48,977 bases of DNA from Spirogloea muscicola. Taxonomy: Eukaryota; Streptophyta; Zygnematophyceae; Spirogloeales; Spirogloeaceae. The position numbers were made by a program, and so were the translations under genes. The first letter of the stretch is position 1, and every line of letters starts with the position of its first letter. Location of the stretch: NCBI GenBank assembly GCA_009602725.1, contig WELB01000084.1:236176-285152 (forward strand), in the 5' to 3' direction. Below, piece by piece: positions 20,082-33,600 of this stretch. The notes under the pieces are model-generated. The model made no database searches, was not told where the DNA came from, and worked only from the letters and a program-made list of their open reading frames with translations.

Positions 20082-23000
20082 ATGGTGGCGCTCTGCGTGC
20101 GCACGCTGGGCGGTCGCACGCTGCGCGTCGAGGCGGCGCCCGGCGAGCTCTGCTCCGCAGTGCGCCGCCGCGCCGAGGCCCTGCTCGCCTCGGAGGGCGG
20201 AAGCGGCGCCACCGGCAGCGCCAGGGTTCGATTCCGGCTCTTCTACAAGGTCTGCCAGCGCAGCTTTTGCCTTTTCGTGCTTCCATAGCTTGACTGGTGG
20301 GCTGTCGTACTTGAAGAGCTTAGCTGGTCGAGTGTCATTATGTATCTTATTATCCACCACTATGGTCTTTACTATGGAAGTTACGTCAGTCCAAGAGAAC
20401 GTGTATGGTCTTTAGGAGTAGTAATCATATTGCTTATGATAATGATAATTACGGCTTTCATTGGTTATGTACCACCATGGGGTCCTCTCTAGGCATTTGG
20501 CCCCAGCTGAGCTCCTTGCGAGCGCGACTGCAGGGCGCCCAGGTGGACGAGCGAGCGCCGGTGCAGTCGCTGGAGCTTCTTAATCCCATCACTGCCGACG
20601 GCCACGGCGCCCAACAATCCGCGCCATCAACTCATGACTTCCTGACGCTCGTCGCCTTCGCGCCCCGCCATGCCGTGCGCGCCGCGCCCACCGGGCCGTC
20701 GCTGGTGCACGCCGCATCGCTGCCGGCCTCGCCGGCAGTGGGCCCCGCCACGCCGCTGCAGGGCCAGCAGGAGCAGCGCCGGCTGCTTGCCACTGCCAGG
20801 AGCGCGCCGCCACAACTGCCGCAAGTGGCAGATCGCCGCAAAGGTGGCCAGGCGGCCAAGAGCGAGCTGGGCCATGAGGTGCCCACGACGGTCCCGGGCA
20901 GCCGTCAAGCGTCTGGAGGCCAGGACCAGCGGCAGAGTGGAGATTCCAGACTGCCTGACCAGCTGGAGGAGTTGCCGGTGGCCCCTGCCACAGGTGTGGC
21001 GGCACTCAGTGCTTGTAGCGGAGCCGTGTTTGCGACGGCCAAGGCAGGTGATCCTGGCAGTGATGGTGGGGCCGACAGTGGTAATTGCAAAGGCTATGGT
21101 GATAGCGGAGGTACAGCGGACGTACGACCCGACAAGAGGTCGTCGCTGCAGGAACCGCAGGGCGACGATGCGGGCATTGCAGGCGCCTTGATGGATGACA
21201 GCGTCGCTGGTGGCAGCCAAAAGGAGGCCAAAGGAAGCAAGCGGCCATGGAGGGCAGCGTCAATGTTGGCGCCTGCTCCGGCAGCAGCAGCGAAGGCTGC
21301 GACAGAGCCGGCAAGGCTGGAGGCGCTGCCGCTGCCGCCATGCCTGGCGGCGTTGGAGGGCCAGTTCGGTGCCCTGAATGCCGCCTATGGCTTCTTGCAG
21401 AAGCAGCACATCCAGGCAACGTGGCAGAACGTCGCAGGCGCGGTGCGCTCCTTTGTTGGCGACTCCTTCTGCCGCCAGGTCTGCGGTCAGCCTCCCTGAG
21501 TCTGTGACCTCAGACCCTTAACCTTGACTCTTCCTGAATTGTCCAAGGTCTTTCTTCAGCAATAATCTCTTAACAGTCGACCTCCCTAATCCAGAATTTG
21601 GCCCTCTTCACCTTTGGTTGTCATTGATGCCCGGACATTACTTTCAGGACCATGCATTTCAGGCTTGTTTATAACAACATCATCATTGTATGCAAACATC
21701 ATGCCTCAGATCTGTGATCATTGAGGATACAAGCAGCTTCCTGTTGTAAATATAGGTCCACAGGACTACTCCAAGATTTGTCAAGGGGGCTTTGGGCTGC
21801 TCGCTGTTTTCCTGAGTCTCAAGCAGTACCTGCTATCTCAGAGAAGACCATCGTGGTGCTCCGCGGCTCCACCAGGACCTCTACAACATGGCACTTCTCT
21901 GCCCAGACGTCGTGATTGTGCGGGACTTTCCTTATGGCGTCGCGGATCGGGAGCGCGACGAGAGTAGGAACCATGGCAGCACCAGCGGCCGAAGCCCCAA
22001 CTCGAGAAGCACAGTGGAAGACAAGAGTGAGGCAGGAGGGAGGCCAGAGGGAGTGGGGAGTCAGGACAGTGGTTGCAATGATGGGCGGCTGTCAGCCAAG
22101 CACAACTTCCTACTGGACCTGGTAGACCCGTCAAGGCCGGCATCAGGGGAGCTCAAACTCGGGGCGATGATGCCGCCGGCGCCGGATGAGGGGCCACTTG
22201 AACACTGGGACCTCATTCCTGGTCCAGGTGCGGTTGTGGTGGTTACCGCACGGATGAGCGCCGTGTCCAGTTGATCTCTGTGACGGCTGCAGTGCCAATT
22301 GCTCATCCTGTTGCACTCCTGAGATATGTGGGCGATGCAAGCTTCCAATGCCACTCCCCAGTTTTCGAAGACTAGAACAAGCCCTGATTTGGAGACTCTT
22401 GATGGCCAGGCGGCAAGAGGCCGAGCGACGCTGCAACCAAGCACGCGGTGGAGAGGCGCCGGCGGGCGTTCCGGCGGGGTCTGGCAGCCGCCGTCCGGCG
22501 AGTGCACCGCGACTACTTTCACCAGCTCGACCGCTCTGTCGACTATGAACCCGTGGAGGTGTCAATCACAATCTGACAACTTCACCAGAGATTTAGAAAT
22601 TTAGAGATTTAGAGATTTAGTACTTAACAGAAGTCTGTATGAAATTCTTGGAAATTGCTGGCTGTACATAGATCAGGGTTTCTAATGTAAGGGGTCAGGG
22701 CTTAAAGCCTTATATCTTTGATTGAAACATACATTGATAGTCTACCTTGTCACATGAATGCACAATAATGGCATGCAGGAGGGTAGCTGGCACCCCGACT
22801 TTCCGCTGCAGGGCCTAGCGCTGCAAACACTGCTGGCGGAGGCCTCTGCTGCGGCGAGCGCCCACCGGGCTGCCGCTGTGCTCGACTGCGGCATCTTGCA
22901 TGGGGAATCAGTCAGCAAGGAGGACAGCACCGCTCGGCCTCCGCTTGCCAAGTGGGGCCCGCCGCGCCCGCCCCGGGCGCTGCGGCGGCTGCCGCGGTGC

Positions 23001-26000
23001 ACGAGCACCAACGAGCTGGACGCCCTGGCAATGCTGGAGCACCTCCGGGAGGGCCTGGGTTCGCTGGGCCAGGCAAGGCCCACCCCTCTGCACTTTGTCT
23101 ATAGTTCGTGACCAGTCTTAGACTTTGAGTTATAACAGCCATAGACTTGACTACTCAAGGCCTGCCCTTTGAGCCTTTAGACCATACATGAGAAATCATA
23201 AGACCCCACATTGCTTGTAAACTTGACGATTGTAGATGACTCGGACCTTGGTGGGGACTCATCTGTGCCGAAACAGCTACTAAGTGATGCAACCGTGGAA
23301 GAAGCCTCACAGTCGTCCTTGCGGGCTGCGGCGTATCTCCAGATTGTCCACTGTGAGAGGAGAGCAAAGAGGGAGGCATCATATGGTCAGCTGGCTCAGG
23401 AGCTCTCGTGGGAGCTGCAACGCCTGCTACTCGGCATGGGCATCAAAGGCCTGTTCATTCACCAGGTAGACAGACAAAGAGGAGACGATGCAAGAGCAAG
23501 CAGAGGAGTAACTCTTTTTACTTACACTTACACTTTACTCTTATGGGACAATACTGCACAATTGTGGCACGATGCTGCATGCCTTTTAGCCTTCCCTTGC
23601 TTTTAATATGCATGTGACACTCTAGCTGTTGGCATGAGGGCTAGCTGGCCTGACTGGCTCCCTGTTGTCGTGCCGGCAGACCTCAGCCATCAATGCTGCG
23701 ATGGTGGGGCGGAGCGTGATCATCGCCACGGCAACGGCGTCCGGGAAGAGCCTGTGCTACAACCTCCCAGTGCTGCAGGCTATGCAGGACGACTGCCGAG
23801 CCACCGCGCTGTACCTTTTCCCCACCAAGGTGACTCAATAGGTCCACATTCTTAGCATAATTTGTGATGATGCTGTATATATGAGCTGTTCAATTGGCAG
23901 CTGCAATACTTTTGCCATTGCCTTATGACGAGGTTCATGTGGGCCTTCGGCCGATCAGTCCCGTTGAACCTGGTAAAAGCTGTGGATCCAGGCCTTGGCG
24001 CAAGACCAGCAGAGGGCTCTCCTGGACATGCTGGCGCACCTGCAGCACCCCCCTGAGGTCGCCGTGTACGACGGCGACACCCTTAAGGGCGATCGGGGGG
24101 CGGTCAGGGAGACTGCCAGAATCATCATCTCCAATCCTGACATGCTGCACGTTTCCATTCTGCCATCGCACCGCCAGTTCGAGCGCATCCTTTCCAACCT
24201 CAAGTGAGTTCGCAAAACCCTGTACCACACTTTAATCGGAGGTATGTTTGCCTTTGCCATAATGAATGAAGCAGCCTGTCCGCCAGTCACTCAGAGGACT
24301 TCTTATGGCTGCGGAAGTCACAGGTGACCTGCTCTAAGCATCTGCCAGCAGATGCGCTGGTCTTTGAAGTGCGAATGGGTTTCTGGTGATTGTTTGCTAC
24401 CTTGTGCAATCTGTACAGGTACATTGTAGTGGACGAGGCCCACGCCTACAGAGGTGTCTTCGGTTGCCACACCGCCCTTATTTTGAGGCGGCTGCGGCGA
24501 GTACTGCTGCAGGTTTACGGCTGCCAGCCATCTTTCATAATCTGCAGCGCAACAGTTGCAAACCCCAGAGAACATGCGCAGGTAGAGATATAAGGCTCTG
24601 TGGCAACGCCCTTTTGCAATTTACCTCAACATTTCAAACTGCTCCAAGATCAGGCCAACAGTCAGTATAGTTCGTGCTTGACATGCTCATTGATGATTAG
24701 CCTTGCTATCATGCAAACAGTGAGGCTTGAACCGTGCTCATACTCTCACTGTGTTGGCAAGCCAAAAGTATTCCATCTGCTCCGGAGATGGTAGGCACGT
24801 ATGCAAGATTGTAAGCCAGGGGTAAACATGTACGACAAGTTCTTAGTCGCAATTAACATGCATGACGAAGCATGAGATTGCTACCCGCATGGCCGATGCA
24901 GGAGCTGGTGGGCATCAAGGATGTGGAGGTAGTTCTGGAGGATGGCAGCCCGTGCGGAGAGAAGGTGTACGTCCTCTGGAACCCCCCGCTGCTCCCGATG
25001 CAGCCGAAGAAGCGCGCACACAAGGATGTGAAGCTACGCAAGAGCCTCAATGGCCAGATCTTGGTGAAGATCAACAAGCAGAAGCCGGAGGAGGTGACCA
25101 ATAGGAGATCCAGGTGATGGGTTTATCACTGCTGTGCTCAAGTAGGCAGGCTGTCTGAAAGCATCGGTATCTGAGGTCTCCATCAGATATCATGGGCACC
25201 ACAGTGGTGGTAATGGTCTGACAGCAGATGATCTAACAGCAGTATATGTCATCCACTGTGCTGTTCTGGCGACAATGGCAGCCCAATTGTGGAGGTTGCT
25301 ATTCTGCTTGCGGAGATGGTGCAGCATGGCCTCCGGTGCCTGGCTTTCTGCAAGACGCGAAAGCTGTGCGAGCTTGTTCTTAACTACACAAGGGAGACTC
25401 TTAAGGAGGCGGCTCCAGCTCTGGTGGACTCTATCCGGGCCTACCGTGCAGGATACACTGCACAGGCAAGAAGAGCCAACAGTTCAAGGCTCCAACAATA
25501 CTGTTAACATTTATGTCTATCTCAGTTCTAGCTTAAGCATGCAAGCTGGCCACATTTTAAAACTTGGCTGAGGTTTCTGCCTCGCCAAGTGTATTGCTGA
25601 CTGCCTCCTCACATAAGTGTCACATCAGACTAGTTGTAACCACGTATCCTGCATAATTGGGCCTATATCTCATCTGTGGGCAACAGTACTTGGCCATGTT
25701 TTGATAACACAACCCCAAAGAAGATCAATTTTGCCTAGTCGATGCTGGTCGCAGGAGCGGAGATCCATTGAGAGGGACCTATTCGGAGGACAACTGAGGG
25801 GCGTGGCTGCCACAAACGCCTTGGAGCTGGGCGTGGATGTTGGCAGCCTCGACGCAACTATACACCTTGGATGGCAGGGCACGGTTGCCAGGTTGATAAA
25901 AATGCTGCCCAGTATAAAACACCCATGTCCTTCTGGTCATTTGCGACCTGCAAACCTCTGTGCTGCCTTTCCAGGAGATCTTGACTTCCAGATTGACTCA

Positions 26001-28899
26001 ATTCCGTGCTTGGTTGCTATATACCACCAGGGCGTTTGCCCATTTCATAGTAGAGGGTTGTTGTGCTTAACGTCTTATCTTAACATTAACATATCGAAGC
26101 ATCCTTGTCTGTAAGAATCAGTCATCACATCTTTCCGTCTGCTCGCAGCCTTTGGCAGCAAGCAGGGAGGGCAGGCAGGCGAGAGAAGCCGTCCATTGCC
26201 ATCTACGTGGCCTGGGGAGGGCCTCTGGACCAGTACTTCATGAAGTGCCCACAGCACCTCTTCAATCGCAGGATCGAGAATGCGCAGGTGGACTCGCATA
26301 ACCCTCAGGTAATTGATCTGATAGACTGACCTTCAAGTCTATTCTTAATTTGCCTCCTAAGCGAGGCCAGCCGTATATGTGCTCTGCAAACACGGCCAGA
26401 CTCAGGGCTCGTTGGGCCTCGACAGTATGTTCTCCTACTTGCCATACATTGCTCCTTGGTCCTTCATATGCAAGTAAGCTCTGAAAGAGGCTGCGTTCAG
26501 GTGATGGAGCAGCACGTGATGTGCGCGGCAGTGGAGAGCCCGCTCTTGGCAGCCGCAGACGAGGACTTCTTCGGCTCCGCGGTCGCGCACATCATCGATG
26601 ACCTCGCTGAGCAGGGCCTTGTGGGCCGACACCCGACTGACTATCCGGCTGATCAGGGCTGGTACTACATCGGTCCTGGCGACTCGCCGGCGCAAAACGT
26701 GGGTATCCGTGCCATTGACCCCGAGCGGTACGTCTTGGTGGACGGCGCCACTAACGAGATCATTGAGGACATTGAGGAGAGCAAGGCCTTCTTTCAGGTG
26801 CATGGTGGTGTCTGCCTGTCAGACTTGGCCCTTAAGCTTCATTTTGGCTTCCTTAACTACGACTTAGAATGAACTATGCAACCATGACCATTTGTCTGTC
26901 AATTCTGTAACAGTCAGATAGAAATGCCAGCCTGTGCAGAAGTCTTTAACTAGTATGGCCAATGAACTGTCCATCAGTGATCAGGAACTTCTCACGTGGT
27001 GAACAATTGCACATGCTCAGGTTTACGAAGGGGCTGTGTACATGCAGCAAGGTAGGACGTACCTGGTTACAAAGCTGGATCTAGCGGCCAAGGTGGCCGT
27101 GTGCCGACAAGCTGACCTCAAGTACTACACAAAAACGTCAGACATGTGCGATGTGTACGTGATGGGAGGGACATTGGTGAGCCTTGCTCCTTGTCAACCT
27201 CATAAGCAGGAACCGCAGCAGTCAGTCAGCAGCCTAGACCATGCTGGTTACTCTTGCCATCGATTTCTCAGTTCTTACTGAGAGACCTATTGTTGTTGAT
27301 ACAGGCTTATCCTGGGAAGATCCCACAAGACCAGTACCCCAGCACGACAGCCCAATGCAGCCCCTGCAAAGTGACTGCAAGGTGGCTCGGATTTAGGAGA
27401 ATCTGGCATGGCTCTAATGAGGCATTTGATTACGTCCAACTTTTTCTCCCAGATTACACATACGAAACTCAGGTATGCACCTCAGAGTCCATGGTGCTAC
27501 TGACATCCACACTGTGGACATGGAGGTACCCAGAGCAGAGCTTTACTGACTGTGCTGAACGACAGTGCGTGTGGATCAGGGTGCCGCGTGGCATCCGGAA
27601 GGAGCTGGAGGCAGCTGACCTCACGTTTAGGGCTGGCCTTCATGCAGCCTCTCACGCGCTGCTCAACGTCCTGCCCCTGTGGGTTTGTTTTCCTTAAGTG
27701 GTTATATGGATGTTTCACGTGATAGTTACAATTATAGTGCACATAGTCTCAACTGCATTTGTTAAGGGCGCTATTGGATGGTTATGAGGAGTCGCGCAAC
27801 TGTGGAAGTCATAGGGTGGCAGTAAGTTACCTGATCAAGCATGGTAATTAGTGTGATCAACCACTACTTGATTGTGTACAGATATGTGATGTGCAACCCA
27901 GCAGACATGTCAACGGAGTGTGCCAACCCCCATGATACTCGGTACTTCCCGGAGCGCCTTCTAATGTTTGATCGCAATGCAGGGGGCATAGGCATCTGTG
28001 CTCAGGTGAGCGATGGTTGCGTCCATCTTGACTCAATGCATGTTACTGTGTCGATTGCATTGATTCCGGTCAACTGTTTCTGCAGCTTTGCTTCGTACAT
28101 CTTAATACTAGATGGCTTGATAATACAGGGCAACCATTACCATTCTCAACAATCTGGCATGCCTTAACAGGCTTATACACTGTCAAAGAGACTGTCTATG
28201 CAGGCAAGGCCAATGTTTGCAGAACTTCTGCAAGCAGCTCTGGAGCTTGTGACCTCCTGCGATTGCACAGTCTCCGATGGCTGCCCAAATTGCGTCCAGG
28301 TCCTATTCTGTTCCGTAAATATGTCAATGCAAATTGGTACTGTACGTCTTAGTTTCGTAGGCAGCTGTGCCTTTGCACATACACTCCCTGCTGCAGTGAA
28401 AGCCTGAATCCTCAAAATTACACCCCTGGCTGCATACGGTGTAGCATATCTAGAAGGAGAGGCAGATGCACAATCACAGAGTGGATCTGCTCACAGTTGA
28501 AAGCAGTTGCAACGACTAATATCAGAAGCATTTGCGCTTGCTCTAACGAATGGACTTTGCAAGTTGCTGGAGGTCAATTGATGTGGAAGCTTTGATTGTG
28601 CGCTTTGCAGTACATGGCCTGCAGTGAGTACAACGCTGTAATTGACAAGTCCGCTGCTCTCATTATTCTGAAGGTGAGCTCTACGCTTTGACTGGGCTGG
28701 GCTGCCTGATAGACCTGCTCAAGCTACTCATGGCAGGTCTTGCCAAGTGGGTCCATGGTCTCACCTTTCCTCTCCTGTCTCCTGCCAGGGCGTCATACGA
28801 GCAGAGAATGCATACAGGGATGGCACCGCTGTTCCCCCTCTTTTTGACGATCTTATACAGGATACTACTGAGAGGCCTGCGACACATTGTCGCTCATGA
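20082..28899 (+). CDS. HRQ1: HRQ1-type RecQ4-like 3'-5' DNA helicase with N-terminal ubiquitin-like domain
   Basis: SF2 helicase of the DUF1998 family, implicated in DNA repair; nuclear. 21 exons, all phases close, 1458 aa: 20082-20249, 20534-21478, 21876-22227, 22410-22558, 22779-23072, 23343-23465, 23680-23829, 23992-24203, 24419-24581, 24902-25113, 25282-25465, 25755-25891, 26149-26308, 26501-26797, 27021-27176, 27305-27472, 27566-27678, 27882-28005, 28204-28299, 28611-28673, 28789-28899. A ubiquitin-like fold ([34 protein letters not shown]) opens the protein, then a long low-complexity linker. Motif I is ATASGKS (K700), motif II DEAH (about 803), motif III CSAT, motif [11 protein letters not shown] (about 1036). 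The C-terminal DUF1998 region has a CDC..CPNC zinc cluster near 1390. Introns after exons 5 and 11 have GC donors. Intron 1 carries a mitochondrial insertion. Confidence 0.93.
20350..20487 (+). pseudogene. cob: Nuclear mitochondrial DNA: cytochrome b fragment in HRQ1 intron 1
   Basis: The plus strand reads [19 protein letters not shown], then [18 protein letters not shown] and PWG, homologous to the fragment at 15640-15808 but clearly diverged, so a separate insertion or older copy. It stops after PWG like the other one. The frame is open into a spurious ORF that runs into HRQ1 exon 2. Confidence 0.85.
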
Positions 28900-30608
28900 C
28901 CTGTCATGTGAAATGATCCCAAGTCAGACTGATCATGGTGAGCCGCAGTGGTCATAATGCTGCACCATTTCGAACACCAGTCCACTTCTCAGTGGCATTC
29001 TTCTGCTTGCTACCGTACATATTGACAAGCACTCTGAGGGCTCCACTCACAACCCAAGGTCCCATTGGACGATACACAATAGAGTCCCCCTGGGCGACTT
29101 ACTCTCATGTATTTGTGCCGACATGTAGCTAACAAGTGCACAGAAATGCAGACAGAGACCAATTGCTCTCATATTCTGGCGTCCTGCATTTTCTTGAGGT
29201 CTGCAGGCATCTGTGTCGCATGTTTGCTAAATGACTATCTGACAGGTTGCCAAGTTGTATTGTGCACCATTGCACGCATAGTATCGAGCAACCTACAGCA
29301 AGTGTCCTACTCTCTTGGAGCCGTCTTTAGTGAGTGGCTGAGGACCTCAGGCTGTCGAAGATTGTCGACGTTTATGGCAGTGTTCCTATTGTGCAGTCTG
29401 TCTGCTCTCTGCTAAAGCCATGGTGCTGCAAGCTGAAAGCGTATGCGGATGGTTGTTTTGGAACTTGAAGCAGAATGCGGGTAAGGAGTCTGACAAGAAT
29501 TTTGGGATGCATGAAGTTCATGCAACGTAAATTACGATTCTAGAGGGCAGCCAACATATTCTGATCTTTCTCGCAAGCTATGTGCTGTTAGAATGTTTCA
29601 ATCCATAGTCCACAGTCTCTTACGAGTCCACAGCAGTGGACCTGAATGTAGAGGTGTGAGCCGGCACCTCACTTCAAGTCCGAGTCATGGATTATGCAGA
29701 ATCAAGCGCCCCTTTGAGTGAAGGCTGTCTCCAATGCTACAGCTGACAGAACTTCACGCTTTCCAGTGAGAGAGTTTGGGATTGATCTTAATGACGACAT
29801 GACGTCTGAAATACAGGGCTTATCACCTGCCATGAAGATGATGTGAAAGCAACTCTGCTCCTGTCTGAGTTTCAGACAATTTCATTGCATGTCAACGCTT
29901 CAGTGACCAATTCAGTACGCAACAGGACTTCCACTTATTGCGAGTGCAGGTTCTGGCGAGGTGGCCGTGCAGCAATTGTTGTAGTGGCAAAAGCGTCACA
30001 GCCAGGAGCTGCAGGCTGCTTCAGCTTCAGCCTCAAAAGCGAGGCTGCCATTGCTCGAATTTGCTTCAGTAATCAATTGTCAAGGACGAATACATTACCA
30101 AAAAGACACAATGTCAAAGATGTGTAGTAACTGGTCCTGGGCAGTCGTCTAGGTGTAAGTGGTTGCTCCTGGAATTGTGACCACATAAAGATGCCACTAA
30201 CTACTTTGGACTCTGAAGGGCACCAGCAACATGTATGTACTCAAGCTTGTCATCTATATGGGAGTTTTTTATAGCAACCTCATCTGAGCACCCCTGCACC
30301 AAGCAAACTCTAATTGGAATAGGTGTTACTTTTCACCTGCTACCTACTTATTGTAGAGACTTCGGCTGGATGAGCTAAGCAAGCATCACTACACTGGAAA
30401 GTATTATGATACTTTCAGTCTTGCCAGCAGACTAAGCAGAAATGGGCATTGCGCAGAAGGGGGCTCGCATAAGGGGGCTTGATTAACTGCAGAAAGGCCA
30501 ATGTGACAGCCAAAGTAAGAGGGGTTGTAAGCACATCTACTCAATTGGGAGTTGAGCTGTGAATCAATATATATATTGGCGGCTTTTCCTATCGGCTTCT
30601 AAGAGACA
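28900..30608. other. Convergent intergenic region without recognisable gene
   Basis: Lies between the 3' ends of HRQ1 (+) and the DDT/PHD gene (-). Short ORFs show no motifs, so it probably holds both 3' untranslated regions. No RNA gene was seen. Confidence 0.5.
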
Positions 30609-33600
30609 CTAAAACGCCTTAGCGTGCTTGGCACAGTGTAAACTTCGTGATGGGCCTGTGCTGACAACGGGCAAGCCCTTGGATCTGGCGCAGAGTGGAT
30701 GAAAGTACGCTCTACAGTTTGGGTAGCTGCATGCGAAGCAGCTGCCCTTCATCACACCACACACGCTGCAGAGCCTCCTCCGGCTCTCCTGAGGCAGGAG
30801 ACGAGCAACCACAAAAGCAGGCCCAGGCTGTCAACTTCTAATTCTTGTGACGAGATACCATACATGTGATGACCTATCAGTCCATCTGCCTGGATCAAGA
30901 TGCACGAGACATGTCCGCCTGGATTATAGGTATTAGGGTTTGGGTTTAGGTTGAGGATTAAGGGGTTTAGGCTTTAGGATTCCTGCCAAGTATTAACGAA
31001 CATATTAGTAGGTGGAAGGCAGCAACTTGTACTGACCCTCGGTGTGCTTGTGAGACTCTTGCTAGGGCTCGAAGAGACTGCAAATGTCTCGCGCTCCCAG
31101 AGCAAGCAGACTGCGTGCACCCAGCTCCCTTCAGCTGTCTTTCTCAGCGCTCCGCCGCCCCGAGGGCAAAGCTTGCATACTCCTGCGAACCATCTCAGCA
31201 GGTATGCATATTCACAAACAGGTTGAATGAGAACCTACCAGTGAAAAGCCTTACAATGGTTAAGTGCCGGGGATGCAGCAAGTAATGACCACGGCACATA
31301 GGGACATTCGCATTGCTCAACTAGGCATCAGCTGACAGGCGTGAGACTGACCTGCAACAGCCTCCACCTCGTCACGGCAGGCATCGCACTCCCACGCATC
31401 CTCTCTGGGATTGCTGGCCCCGTTCATGCCCACGTAGCACTGCCGGTGGACAGCAATCTGGCAGCTTTGACACTGCAGCTGTGGCCGCACCGTCACCCGG
31501 TCACAGATGCAGCAGGGGTCCCAGCTATGTGTTCGTCGCCTCTTGATTGTTCCTTCCTCCTTAGACATAGGAGCCAGGTCAGCTCCACGTGCGTAAGCAG
31601 GCTCCTCAAGCGCTTGCAATTGCACAGTGGACTGCACGTCCACTGGAAGTGCCGCACTGAGCCGCAAATGTTGCGGCAAGGCCTTCACCTTTTTGCTGTG
31701 GCGAGATCGAGGCTGTGACCTCCTTTTTGTGACAATCCAGTCTTTCTCTGACTGTCTACTCTTTGTCAACGATAGTGGAGAGTGACTGTTTCCTTGTCTA
31801 CTCGGCCGCTTGCCAATATGGTCGTCTTCGTGCTGCTGCTTGGCCTCCGAGTCAATCCCTGATGCTCTCCTTGGTGGCCTCAGCACGACTACAAGTCTTT
31901 CCTGCCTCACATCCGACGCTTCACTCTGCTCTTCCTGTTGCTTTGGTGCCCCACCAAGGTCGCCTCCAGAAGAAGAGAATGTCGCTTCATCCGGCTGCGG
32001 GCTCAATGCCGCTGCTGCATCCCCAAACGCCAAGGGCTCTCCAGCGGATTCAAGAGATACACTTTCAGCAGCTGATGCAGGTTGGCAGTCCACCTGACCC
32101 TCAAGCAATGAGGGCCCTTGTTGTAATCGTTCGTCGACGTCCCTTGAAACAGGCTCTGGCGACTGCACTCGGAAATCCAGGAGTTCCAAGGTCTTGAGAG
32201 TCGGCAAGGGTCCTTGAGCTTTGGACGATGGCATCGTGGGACCATCGTGCCCAATGGGCTCCTGACTGATGTCGGCTGGCAAGGAAATGGTTGCAAGCTG
32301 CTCGTCTGCTCGACATCCTTGAAGTGCTGGCCAACTACCGAGTGCTGCTAGCTGCGCAGCGCTTCCAGAGGTTTCTGGGGCAGCTTCAACATCTCCATCA
32401 CACCAGCTGACATTCACCACTCTTGAGGGGTCTCCAGACGCGGCTGGCAGCATGCCCCCACTCACGCCTTTGAAGAAGTCCAACGGCTGATGTTCCTCGT
32501 TACTTGCGGCAGACATCTGAGGCTCTGTCCTTGCTGTCAAGAGGCCGCAGCTCTGAGTTGAGGCGTCTACTGCACTCTCGAGGTGAGGGGCAGGCACTGC
32601 AAAGGAGGCCGGCATGGCCACCGGATGCCAGAGCTTGCTAGTGCCGGGTGCGATGACCGACTCAACCTCCGGCATTAACGGCGCCGAGATCCTCGGGAAC
32701 CCAAAGCCCTGCTGCAGGAACTGCTGCTGAAGGTGCTGCCGAGTCAATGCTCGGCTTTGGCCGTCGGTAGGTGTCAGGGAAAGGAAGTCCTCCTCTGACA
32801 GGCCCAGGCGCGTCGGATACTTGTGCACGGCCGACGTCCAGGCCGGCGTGGCAGCCCACGCTGCCGGCACCTGCGGCAACGTGTTGGCAGTAATGTGGCT
32901 GTCGATGACCTCTCCGGCATGCATTGGGCCGGCCACCCGTGGCCGCTTCCGGACGGGGGCCGCCTGGGTGTCTGCGATCTCCTCCGCTGGCATCGGGTCC
33001 TGCAGCACGGCCACCAGCGGCCGTGTCTTCTGCTTCCATATCGCCTGCTCTGCGATCGCGGCAGAGGCCTGCTCATCGCCCTGCTGGGTAGTGGCCGGGC
33101 CGCTCTCTACTCGTGGTGGGCAGGCCTGCTTGGCGGCACGGCGGCACTTGTGGCACTTGAAGGAGGCCACCGTCTGCGCCTCTGCTGCGTCCAGGTACAG
33201 CGCCTCTGCGTGCACCCAGGCTGGCCAAGCATAGAACCACGCTCGGCCGTCAGCCCATCGGAAGCAATTTTGTCAACGACAACTAAGCGTCACTCAAGTT
33301 CCTTACACAAAATGCAATGCTCTAAACGGCTGAAATATCAAGCTGACATTCATGCATTGTAAGTCAAGCATGAGCCGCTACTTGACAGCTCAAATCTATG
33401 ACGTGACCTTGTTCTGCACCGCGGACACTGGTTCTTCTCCAGTCTAAAGGGTTAAGCTTGAGCAGGGGCACAACATGTATACCACTGCAGAAGTTACAGG
33501 AGATGTACAGCTTGCTGTCGTCAAACGGCTTGTAGCAAAGCGCGCACACAGGCTCCGGAGCTGCTCCTTCCTCTCTGCCTCTCCGCTCTCTTGCCCCCGG

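Noticed and set aside
20405-21499. 364-aa plus-strand ORF as a stand-alone gene
   Set aside because: Its N-terminus lies in mitochondrial-derived intron DNA read in a wrong frame; from 20534 it is HRQ1 exon 2, with consistent splice phases on both sides.
31317-33215. 632-aa minus-strand ORF as a separate intronless gene
   Set aside because: It begins inside a PHD finger whose first half is in the preceding exon (CALC..CNFC) and ends inside a PHD-ePHD unit continued in the next exons.
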